Source: an uncultured Methylophilaceae bacterium (GTDB lineage Bacteria; Pseudomonadota; Gammaproteobacteria; Burkholderiales; Methylophilaceae). From it: a stretch of 5,368 bases of DNA. Numbering within the stretch: the first letter of the stretch is position 1; each line of letters begins with the position of its first letter. This document shows, piece after piece, positions 1-5,368 of the stretch. The notes beneath the pieces are model-generated. The model was given only the letters and a program-made list of their open reading frames with translations, made no database searches and was not told the DNA's origin. Location: the NCBI GenBank assembly GCA_938084195.1, contig CALKDJ010000095.1:1-5368 (forward strand), read 5' to 3'. The position numbers were made by a program, and so were the translations under genes.

Positions 1-1098
1 ATTCTTCCAATTGCTTGGGGAAAAACTGGCTGGATTTGGGAAGATTCAGAGTTTAGAACTTGGATAGATGAAAAAATAACATTAACACAGATCCTAATTC
101 AAAGAAAACAACTGCATGCTGACATGTCTCTACAAATAACAATTCCTAATGAATTTGAAAAGATTGCCCCTGTAAATATTGGCTATACTGCTGGTATTGA
201 AACACATAAGTGTGCCCCACAGTGGCTTCCAAAGTGTAATGATATGGATAAGGTTTTGGTGGTTTCTAATCACGCAAGAACTTCCTTGGTTGATACAGTA
301 GTACAAGCAACTAATAATCAAACTGGGGAAACTTTCCCTTATAAGATTGAGACTCCTGTTGAAGTTGTATGGGAAAATACTCCACGTCATGAACCGGAAG
401 AAATTGAGGAAATGGAATTAAAGCATGATTTTAATTTTCTTGCTGTGTCTCAAATTTCTCCTCGCAAGAACTTTGATAATATGGTAAAATGGTTTGTTGA
501 AGAATTTATCGACCAAGAAGTTGGACTTGTTATAAAGACCAATGTTGCTAGCAATGCTATTATGGATTGGGAATTTCTACAAAAACGAATGAAACAATTG
601 TTAACCGGCTATGAGAACCGCAAGTGTTCTGTGTATCTTCTCCATGGAGATCTTACAGCGGGACAAATGACTGGACTTTATAACAATGATAAAATTAAAG
701 GAATGGTTAATATCGCTCATGGTGAAGGTTTTGGTCTTCCTCTGTTCGAAGCCGCTCGTGAAGGACTTCCTATTACAACAATTGGTTGGTCTGGTCAGCT
801 TGACTTCTTGCATCATGAAGGAAAAGATTATTTCAACAAAGTTGATTACTCAATGCAACCAATTCAGAAAGAGGCAGTGTGGCCTGGTGTATTAGAGCAA
901 GACGCAATGTGGGCTCATGCTGACCAAGGATCTTACAAAATGGCTTTAAGAAAAGCAGTCAAAAACTATGATAAGATGAAAGCAAAAGCAGAAGAACTAA
1001 GAGGCTTGGTTGATATCAAGTTTTCTGATGAAAAATTATTTGTGGGTTTTGTTGATCAATTGATAGAGGAGGTCTTAGAAGATGAAGTTATTTTTTGA
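1..1098 (+). CDS. GT4-like glycosyltransferase (GT-B fold), 5' end cut by window
   Basis: Probable retaining glycosyltransferase that transfers a sugar from a nucleotide sugar to a glycan or protein acceptor in the cytoplasm. The frame is open from base 1 and reads in phase into the ATG at 124. The 41 codons before that ATG (starting ILPIAWGKTGWIW) look like genuine protein, so 124 is an internal Met and the gene starts upstream. There are 365 visible codons before the TGA at 1096-1098. The hinge-like VVSNHAR lies at 259-279. The start of the C-terminal Rossmann domain, AVSQISPRKNF, lies at 442-474 and carries the Arg/Lys pair typical of GT4 donor-phosphate binding. HGEGFGLPLFEA at 718-753 contains the EX7E signature (Glu codons 724 and 748). 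Half of its Arg codons are CGN, unlike the GT2 that follows. It overlaps that gene by 17 bases. Fold and family are well supported; donor and acceptor are unknown. Similar proteins are, from memory, common in marine phages. Confidence 0.88.
   Translation: MLPIAWGKTGWIWEDSEFRTWIDEKITLTQILIQRKQLHADMSLQITIPNEFEKIAPVNIGYTAGIETHKCAPQWLPKCNDMDKVLVVSNHARTSLVDTVVQATNNQTGETFPYKIETPVEVVWENTPRHEPEEIEEMELKHDFNFLAVSQISPRKNFDNMVKWFVEEFIDQEVGLVIKTNVASNAIMDWEFLQKRMKQLLTGYENRKCSVYLLHGDLTAGQMTGLYNNDKIKGMVNIAHGEGFGLPLFEAAREGLPITTIGWSGQLDFLHHEGKDYFNKVDYSMQPIQKEAVWPGVLEQDAMWAHADQGSYKMALRKAVKNYDKMKAKAEELRGLVDIKFSDEKLFVGFVDQLIEEVLEDEVIF
1066..1072 (+). promoter_or_regulatory. Shine-Dalgarno site (GAGGAGG) for the GT2 gene
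   Basis: GAGGAGG lies inside the last codons of the upstream glycosyltransferase, 9 bases before the ATG at 1082. It is one of the strongest ribosome sites in the window and fixes the GT2 start inside the preceding gene. This supports a true 17-base overlap rather than a later start. Confidence 0.75.
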
Positions 1099-2128
1099 AT
1101 GTAATTTCTTCGAAGAAAATTTCAAAGAAAAAGAAAGTTTTTATGTACTACAAAATGAATTAATTTTTTTACAATTTGTCGATAAAAAAAAGCAAAAATT
1201 TAAAAAATCATTGGTCGAATATAAGTGTGAATGGATAAAGCAAAAAGATTGGTCAGATAGGGAAACCATAATCATTCCAATAAAAGACAATCCTGATCTG
1301 CTGGTTTATACCTTAAACAACCTTAAAAACAACAATTTAGATAAGCACTGTAATATTGTTGTAGTTGATGATAGGTCCGAGGAAGATGTTAAGGCAATTG
1401 TTTTATCTAACAACCTCAGTTATTTAAGAATTGACAACACTGTTGGGTTTAATTATTCTATGTTGATGAATATATCTGGAAAGGTTTGTGATTCTTTAAA
1501 TGTAAAAACTGTTATAATGTGGAACTCTGATCTGTGGTGTGTAAAGGAAGAATGGTTTTTGGAGCTTTTAAAAAGACATTATGCGGCAAATAGTTTAGTC
1601 TCTGGTACTAAATTAGTTTACCCCCCAAAGACTATGTCTATTAGGGGCGAAGTAGACACTGAAAACATAAAGATCATGAAAGGAGCCGAACATTTGTTGG
1701 ATGGCAAGTGGAGAGAAACCACACAGTTTGGTGGAGGAGGTTGGGTATTTACAGGAAATAATTCTCCATTATTATATTCTCCTATACATTACAAGAGATT
1801 TTCAGATCCAGATAACCCTTTTGTGAATTGTGACAGAGGAGACTCTTTTGTTACTGGGGCTTTACATATATGGGATCTAAAAACTTTCATAAAAATAGGA
1901 GGCATGAATCCTAGTATGGCTAAAAACTTTCAAGATGTAGATGCTTGCTTAAAAGTATTAGAGTTAGGAAGTGTTCCTCATTATTTTGGAAAAGATATTT
2001 ATTTTTATCATGACGAATCTGCTACACTGCACAACACTAGAGATCATAAAAAATTTGATAACAAAATGGTTTCCGACTATCAAATATTTGCAAAAAATTG
2101 GAACAAAAAGATAATGGAAATAATATGA
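1082..2128 (+). CDS. GT2-family glycosyltransferase (GT-A fold)
   Basis: Predicted cytoplasmic inverting glycosyltransferase of 348 residues that uses a nucleotide sugar and a divalent metal. After an N-terminal segment of about 60 residues rich in Lys and aromatic residues, the GT-A domain begins with ETIIIPIKDNPDLL (61-74). VVVDDRS follows at 93-99 (nucleotide-binding Asp). MWNSDLW at 146-152 sits at the DXD position but keeps only one Asp (Asp150). The acceptor half has VTGA (257-260), a Gly-Gly turn at 273-274, FQDVD (283-287, the usual ED/DVD catalytic-base region) and YHDESATL (309-316), a typical GT2 C-terminal metal-binding His segment. No membrane segment is apparent. A strong ribosome site precedes the start, and the stop overlaps the next start as ATGA. 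All nine Arg codons are AGA or AGG. The GT2 call is firm; the sugar is unknown. Confidence 0.88.
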   Translation: MKLFFECNFFEENFKEKESFYVLQNELIFLQFVDKKKQKFKKSLVEYKCEWIKQKDWSDRETIIIPIKDNPDLLVYTLNNLKNNNLDKHCNIVVVDDRSEEDVKAIVLSNNLSYLRIDNTVGFNYSMLMNISGKVCDSLNVKTVIMWNSDLWCVKEEWFLELLKRHYAANSLVSGTKLVYPPKTMSIRGEVDTENIKIMKGAEHLLDGKWRETTQFGGGGWVFTGNNSPLLYSPIHYKRFSDPDNPFVNCDRGDSFVTGALHIWDLKTFIKIGGMNPSMAKNFQDVDACLKVLELGSVPHYFGKDIYFYHDESATLHNTRDHKKFDNKMVSDYQIFAKNWNKKIMEII

Positions 2129-2859
2129 AAAAAATTGTTTTTGCTCATTTTTATAATGAAGAGTATTTATTACCGTTTTGGCTTAAACACCACAAAGGAA
2201 TATTTGATCACGGTGTTTTATTCAATTATGCTTCAACAGATCGTAGTTGTGAAATAATTAAAGAAATTTGTCCAAATTGGGAGATATACGAATCAGAAAA
2301 CAAAACATTCTCTGCCGCAGACATAGAAAAAGAGATTTTGATTAAAGAACATAAATATAATCAAGGTGACTATCGTGCTATTCTAAATGTAACTGAGTTT
2401 TTGATTTGCAAACCAAATTTCTTTGTAAAATCAAACGAAAGAATTCAATTCCTTATTCCTTCTTTTGTGATGGTTGATAAAAAAGAAAACATAGGGAAAG
2501 AATTAGATGGTCAAAAATCTTTATTAGAACAAAGAACAAATGGATTGGATTATAAAACGCATTTTCATTTTAGAAAATCCAGAAGTGTACATAATTACAA
2601 TATAAGCTCTTACCCTCTTGGCAGGCACTATAACACTTATAACACTGAAGATGCTGTAATTTGTTGGTACGGATTTTCACCATTTAATAAAAAAACAATA
2701 AAAAGAAAAATACAAATTGGATCTCGCATCCCAATCGGTGATAAAAAAAAAGGATGGGGCTTTCAACATTTATGGCCAGAAGAAAAAATAAAATCAGAGT
2801 ATGAAATTAAAGCTAAACAAGCCGTGGAACTTAAGCAAAAAATAGAACAGTATAGATAA
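2125..2859 (+). CDS. Small glycosyltransferase, Glyco_tranf_2_4-like (GT2/GT92-related)
   Basis: Predicted glycosyltransferase of 244 residues. I chose the ATG at 2125, which forms an ATGA overlap with the GT2 stop. The frame extends back to a TTG at 2098, but those nine extra codons (MEQKDNGNN) do not look conserved, and the family normally starts directly with the first beta strand. From this ATG the protein opens with KKIVFAHFYNEEYLLPFWL (2-20), the family's 'NExxxLpxWlxHH' start. NYASTDRS (34-41) follows at the nucleotide-binding loop, then GDYRAILNVTEFL (81-93). That last segment aligns with the 'DxDEF' metal site of relatives, but the acidic residues are reduced to one Glu (Glu91). The C-terminal part has a YGFSP motif and a Lys-rich tail with no membrane segment. 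The ribosome site is weak, so translation is probably coupled to the GT2. An A9 run lies at 2743-2751. The family is likely; activity is uncertain. Confidence 0.75.
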   Translation: MKKIVFAHFYNEEYLLPFWLKHHKGIFDHGVLFNYASTDRSCEIIKEICPNWEIYESENKTFSAADIEKEILIKEHKYNQGDYRAILNVTEFLICKPNFFVKSNERIQFLIPSFVMVDKKENIGKELDGQKSLLEQRTNGLDYKTHFHFRKSRSVHNYNISSYPLGRHYNTYNTEDAVICWYGFSPFNKKTIKRKIQIGSRIPIGDKKKGWGFQHLWPEEKIKSEYEIKAKQAVELKQKIEQYR

Positions 2860-2866
2860 TTCGATC

Positions 2867-2872
2867 AAGGAG
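2867..2872 (+). promoter_or_regulatory. Shine-Dalgarno site (AAGGAG) for the SDR gene
   Basis: AAGGAG lies in the 18-base gap between the small glycosyltransferase and the SDR gene, 5 bases before the ATG at 2878. This gap is the longest non-coding stretch in the window. It holds only this site, with no promoter-like or hairpin sequence. Confidence 0.7.
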
Positions 2873-2877
2873 AAATA

Positions 2878-3813
2878 ATGAAAATATTAATTTTAGGAGG
2901 AACCGGTTTTATAGGAAGTCGGTTGTTTTCTTTTTTAAAGAATAATAAACTGAAGGTAGACACACTGGATTTAGAGATTTATGGGAATTTTATTAACAAA
3001 GACAACATAAAGTTAGATGTTAGGACTTTTGATTTAAAAATATTGAAAAACTATGACTGCATAATAAATTTATCTGGTAATTCAAGTGTAAAATCATGTG
3101 AATGTTCCATACAAGAAGTTATAACCAACAATATAGATCCATTAGTAAGGATTATACCACATGTAAAAGATAAACTTTTTATAAATGCTAGCAGCAGTAG
3201 TGTCTATGGTAGTTCCTTTAAGGGAATAGCAAAAGAAGAAGCACTATTATCAAATCCAATAAATTATTATGATTTTTATAAAAAAACAAACGATGAAATA
3301 TTGCTAATGTCAGAATTAAAAAACTTTTATAGTTTAAGATTCGGAACAGTTTGCGGTGCATCTGAAAATTTGAGAAATGATATCATGATAAATGCAATGT
3401 ACGAAAGTTATTTGCAAAATAAAAATATAAAAGTTTTTGGAGGGCTTACAAAGAGACCTATTCTGTTTATTTTAGATTTATGCAATTTTATCTTAGAGAT
3501 TATTAAAAATCATCATCACACTAAGTGCGGTATTTATAATCTAGGTTCTTTTAATAGTACTTCATATGAAATAGCACTAGAGACCTCTAAAAAATTAAAA
3601 TGTGATTTGATTAACCTAGATAAACCAAGCCTAGGAAATGTAAAAATGGGAACTAGCAAATATGATTTTTGGATTGATAATCAAAAAAGTATTGATAACT
3701 TCAACTATCATCCCCGAGGCACTGTAGAGAGTATCTTAGAAGACCTACAAACATACAAATCTTTTAACAGGCAAAACAGAAACAAAACACTGGGAGGGAT
3801 TTGTGACTTTTAA
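2878..3813 (+). CDS. NAD-dependent epimerase/dehydratase-like sugar SDR
   Basis: Extended short-chain dehydrogenase/reductase of 311 residues, the usual length for nucleotide-sugar epimerases, dehydratases and 4-ketoreductases. It begins with the Rossmann motif GGTGFIG (7-13, GxxGxxG). Asp31 ends strand 2, which favours NAD(H) over NADP(H). An LDV turn at 46-48 is the usual adenine contact. The catalytic set is visible: a Ser run at 105-108 before VYG (109-111), and YDFYK (131-135), the YxxxK pair. LRFGTVCG and a later RPILFILDL segment match the sugar-binding half of the family, but the usual His of 'RPxxHVxD' is replaced by Phe. It sits directly upstream of a sugar C-methyltransferase and overlaps it by 11 bases. 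From that context I infer a role as 4-ketoreductase or epimerase acting on the same nucleotide sugar. The family is firm; the exact reaction is not decidable from sequence. Confidence 0.87.
   Translation: MKILILGGTGFIGSRLFSFLKNNKLKVDTLDLEIYGNFINKDNIKLDVRTFDLKILKNYDCIINLSGNSSVKSCECSIQEVITNNIDPLVRIIPHVKDKLFINASSSSVYGSSFKGIAKEEALLSNPINYYDFYKKTNDEILLMSELKNFYSLRFGTVCGASENLRNDIMINAMYESYLQNKNIKVFGGLTKRPILFILDLCNFILEIIKNHHHTKCGIYNLGSFNSTSYEIALETSKKLKCDLINLDKPSLGNVKMGTSKYDFWIDNQKSIDNFNYHPRGTVESILEDLQTYKSFNRQNRNKTLGGICDF
3792..3798 (+). promoter_or_regulatory. Shine-Dalgarno site (GGGAGGG) fixing a GTG start
   Basis: GGGAGGG lies within the last codons of the SDR gene, 4 bases before GTG at 3803. No ATG occurs in frame near here; the next Met codon is residue 86, beyond the zinc-binding cysteines. 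This site therefore decides in favour of the GTG start. Confidence 0.7.
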
Positions 3814-5005
3814 AATTAACAAATGTGTTTGTTGCAATAGTGAGGTAGAGACCATTCTAAATTTAGGAGAACAGCCGTTGGCAAACAATCTTTCCGAAAA
3901 TATAACAGATTCATATGAATCATACGAACTTAAATTGAATTTGTGTTTCAATTGTTATCACGGCCAATTGTCTTTAGCTGTAGATCCAAAAAAATTATAT
4001 GAAAATTATTTGTACGTTAGTGGGACTAGTCAAACACTACATAAGGAATTTAAAAGAATGGCTTCTTTTTTATGTGAAAAGATCAATATTAATAATCCAA
4101 AAGTTCTAGACATAGCTAGTAATGATGGGACTTTCCTAAAATATTTTAAAAATCTTGGCTGTGAAGTGGTTGGTATTGAGCCGGCAAAGAATATAGCTAA
4201 AATCGCAAATAACAATTCAATTAAAACTATAAATTGCTTTTTTGGCACGAATGAAAGTAGAGTGTTGTTGAAAGAAAACAAATTCAATTTAATAACAGCC
4301 TTCAATGTTTTAGCGCATATTCCAAATCCATTAACATTTATTGAACAAATTTCAGATTCTCTAGAGTCTGATGGCATAGCATGCATCCAAACAAGCCAAA
4401 AAAACATGTTTTATAATGGAGAGTTTGATACAATTTATCATGAGCACCACTATTTTTACTCAATAAAATCTATGTGCACCCTTGCTGCGAAGGCAAATTT
4501 ATACTTGAAAGAGATGTATTTTCCAAAAATCCATGGAAATAGTTATTTATTTATTTTTTCAAAAAACAAAGCAGATGATAATTCAAAGATGTATATTTCC
4601 AATGAAAAAGAGGAAGGTAGATATACAAGACAACTATATTATGATTTTTATAAAAATATTAATAAAAATAAACACAAAAATTTAAAAAAAATAAATGAAA
4701 TAAGAGAACTAGGATATGAAATAATAGGATATGGAGCAGCCGCAAAAGCTATTGTTTTATTAAATTATTATGATTTAAAAATCGAATATATAGTTGATGA
4801 AAACACCTTGAAGCATGATAAAATAATCCCAAAATTAAATACCAAAATTTTTTCCATAGAAAAATGTAATGAGGCAATAAGAGATAAGAAAATTTGTTTT
4901 GTTATTTTAGCATGGAATTTTGCTGATGAGATTTCTAGAAAAATTAGAAAATCATTTGGAAATGTAAAAATAATCAGATTAATACCAGAGTTTAAAGAAT
5001 TATAA
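3803..5005 (+). CDS. Sugar C-methyltransferase (Methyltransf_13 / SAM / Methyltransf_14 architecture)
   Basis: Predicted SAM-dependent methyltransferase that adds a methyl group to a ring carbon of a nucleotide-linked 4-keto sugar, giving a branched-chain sugar. Its 400 residues match the family of antibiotic-sugar C-methyltransferases such as TcaB9, TylC3 and NovU. Domain order is an N-terminal zinc domain with Cys8, Cys11, Cys48 and Cys51, then the SAM fold with VLDIASNDGTFL (101-112) and GIEP (124-127). The active-site motif YHEH (212-215) matches the Tyr/Glu/His set proposed for TcaB9. The C-terminal domain holds GYGAAAKAIVLLN (309-321) and YIVDEN (329-334). IHGNS (243-247) replaces the usual HGGS, and the C-terminal motif has Ala where relatives have AKG. 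All nine Arg codons are AGA, and the lines sampled are about 25-28% GC. Translation starts at GTG inside the SDR gene; the stop TAA forms part of the next ribosome site. The function class is well supported; the substrate is unknown. Confidence 0.88.
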   Translation: MTFKINKCVCCNSEVETILNLGEQPLANNLSENITDSYESYELKLNLCFNCYHGQLSLAVDPKKLYENYLYVSGTSQTLHKEFKRMASFLCEKININNPKVLDIASNDGTFLKYFKNLGCEVVGIEPAKNIAKIANNNSIKTINCFFGTNESRVLLKENKFNLITAFNVLAHIPNPLTFIEQISDSLESDGIACIQTSQKNMFYNGEFDTIYHEHHYFYSIKSMCTLAAKANLYLKEMYFPKIHGNSYLFIFSKNKADDNSKMYISNEKEEGRYTRQLYYDFYKNINKNKHKNLKKINEIRELGYEIIGYGAAAKAIVLLNYYDLKIEYIVDENTLKHDKIIPKLNTKIFSIEKCNEAIRDKKICFVILAWNFADEISRKIRKSFGNVKIIRLIPEFKEL

Positions 5006-5009
5006 GGAG
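5003..5009 (+). promoter_or_regulatory. Shine-Dalgarno site (TAAGGAG) containing the upstream stop codon
   Basis: The TAA stop of the methyltransferase is the first part of TAAGGAG, which lies 5 bases before the ATG at 5015. Ribosomes terminating here sit on the next gene's ribosome site, which favours coupled translation across the cassette boundary. Confidence 0.7.
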
Positions 5010-5014
5010 CAAAA

Positions 5015-5233
5015 ATGAAAGATCATAAATTATCAAATCAAGCCGTCGGAGCAATCATGATGGCATTACAAAAATCACTAATGGAGCAAACAGATATCGT
5101 CCCTGTTCTCCAAGAGTTTCAAATTCAAGTGGACGATTCAGGAGAGTTGGTTGTAATGAACCCACCAATGGTTAAAGCTGAGAAGCAAAAATCAACGGTC
5201 ATAACTGACCTTGACATCAAAGGTCCCCTATAA
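5015..5233 (+). CDS. Conserved-looking small protein of unknown function (72 aa)
   Basis: I cannot assign a function. The 72-residue protein has an N-terminal stretch (about 4-34) that is probably helical and contains the phrase NQAVGAIMMALQKSLMEQ (8-25). A short strand-like, acidic segment with SGELVVMNPP (42-51) follows, then a polar C-terminus ending in GPL. There is no signal peptide, no cysteine and no convincing membrane segment. It resembles, from memory only, short hypothetical proteins of marine T4-like phages. The start is secure: ATG with TAAGGAG 5 bases upstream. The stop overlaps the next start by one base (TAATG), so the two are probably co-translated. A sampled line of this gene is about 42% GC, well above the preceding methyltransferase, which suggests it belongs to the older flanking genome rather than the sugar cassette. 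It is real by start, spacing and composition. Confidence 0.75.
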   Translation: MKDHKLSNQAVGAIMMALQKSLMEQTDIVPVLQEFQIQVDDSGELVVMNPPMVKAEKQKSTVITDLDIKGPL

Positions 5234-5368
5234 TGCCTGTTTACTGTTATAAATGTTCTATTTGTGATAGTGAGGTAGAGGTAAGGCACGGGATGACGGA
5301 GCGCCTTGAAGACTGTGAAGTTTGCGATAATAAGCAAGTTTTAACCCGAATCCCACAACTCACCAACT
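5233..5368 (+). CDS. FmdB-type zinc ribbon protein, 3' end cut by window
   Basis: Start of a small zinc ribbon protein; 45 codons are visible and the frame runs off the right edge. It opens with MPVYCYKCSICDSEVEV, which matches the FmdB/CxxC_CxxC_SSSS family opening 'MPxYxYxCxxCG'. Two CxxC knuckles are seen, Cys8/Cys11 and Cys28/Cys31, spaced as expected, with the typical hydrophobic segment after the second (VLTRIP, 36-41). Family members are usually 60-110 residues long and are called putative regulators, but their role in phages is not established. The ATG shares one base with the upstream TAA. AAAGG at 5219-5223 is a modest ribosome site. The frame was too short for routine ORF calling but is clearly coding. 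Its zinc-knuckle DNA closely resembles that of the methyltransferase at 3821-3850. Confidence 0.82.
   Translation, partial: MPVYCYKCSICDSEVEVRHGMTERLEDCEVCDNKQVLTRIPQLTN

Noticed and set aside
124..126. ATG at 124 as the start of the first glycosyltransferase
   Set aside because: The frame is open to base 1 and the 41 upstream codons encode family-like sequence. No ribosome site precedes 124.
130..816. Minus-strand open frames at 130-390 and 601-816
   Set aside because: Both lie opposite the first glycosyltransferase and show no conserved motif.
686..895. Plus-strand open frame of 69 codons inside the GT4-like gene
   Set aside because: It is a shifted-frame shadow of the conserved EX7E region, with no recognisable protein and no good ribosome site.
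2098..2100. TTG at 2098 as the start of the small glycosyltransferase
   Set aside because: ATG at 2125 gives the usual family N-terminus and a classic ATGA overlap. The nine added residues are unlike the family.
2860..2877. Possible terminator or promoter in the longest intergenic gap
   Set aside because: Only 18 bases, with no stem-loop or T run. It is explained by the ribosome site.
3745..3951. Minus-strand open frame across the SDR/methyltransferase junction
   Set aside because: It is antisense to two supported genes and to the zinc-domain cysteines, with no start signal.
4030..4407. Minus-strand open frame of 125 codons opposite the methyltransferase
   Set aside because: It is antisense to a well-supported coding frame with intact motifs. 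Its hydrophobic look follows from reading Lys/Asn-rich codons backwards, and no ribosome site or family is visible.
5248..5255. TATAAATG resembling a T4 late promoter (TATAAATA)
   Set aside because: It lies inside the FmdB coding frame with no gene start just downstream in view, and such strings are expected by chance in AT-rich DNA.
5125..5337. Minus-strand open frame across the 72-aa gene and the FmdB start
   Set aside because: It is antisense to the FmdB zinc knuckles, which are clear on the + strand.

Overview
This window is a densely packed, single-strand stretch of seven protein genes, all on the + strand. Two are cut by the window edges. Gaps are at most 18 bases and four junctions overlap. 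No RNA gene, terminator, CRISPR array or mobile element is visible. The layout and gene content best fit an AT-rich marine virus, probably a T4-like tailed phage of the cyanophage/pelagiphage kind. The reasons are compact overlapping genes, a phage-style glycosyltransferase, a tiny FmdB-type zinc ribbon protein and a short conserved-looking protein of unknown role. This assignment rests on my memory of such genomes. No structural phage gene lies in the window, so a marine bacterium cannot be excluded.

Region 1 (1-1098) is the 3' part of a GT4-like (GT-B fold) glycosyltransferase. Its reading frame is open to the left edge, so the true start lies upstream. Region 2 (1082-5005) is a sugar-building and sugar-transfer cassette: a GT2 glycosyltransferase, a second small glycosyltransferase of the Glyco_tranf_2_4 type, an NAD-dependent epimerase/dehydratase-like SDR, and a three-domain sugar C-methyltransferase that starts with GTG. 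Region 3 (5015-5368) holds a 72-residue protein of unknown function and the first 45 codons of an FmdB-type zinc ribbon protein.

The genes read as one transcription unit. The C-methyltransferase and SDR would remodel a nucleotide-linked keto-sugar into a branched (C-methylated) sugar. The glycosyltransferases would attach that and other sugars to an acceptor, either a virion protein or a host surface glycan. No gene in the window makes the nucleotide sugar or the 4-keto intermediate, so these would come from the host or from genes outside.

Base composition changes along the window. Hand-counted 60-base lines give about 33-50% GC in region 1, about 25-28% in the lines sampled from the SDR and methyltransferase genes, and about 42-48% in region 3. 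Arginine codons shift in step: CGN makes up 5 of 10 in the first gene, 0 of 9 in the GT2, 0 of 9 in the methyltransferase and 2 of 3 in the last fragment. This suggests that region 2 is an exchangeable cassette set between older flanking genes.
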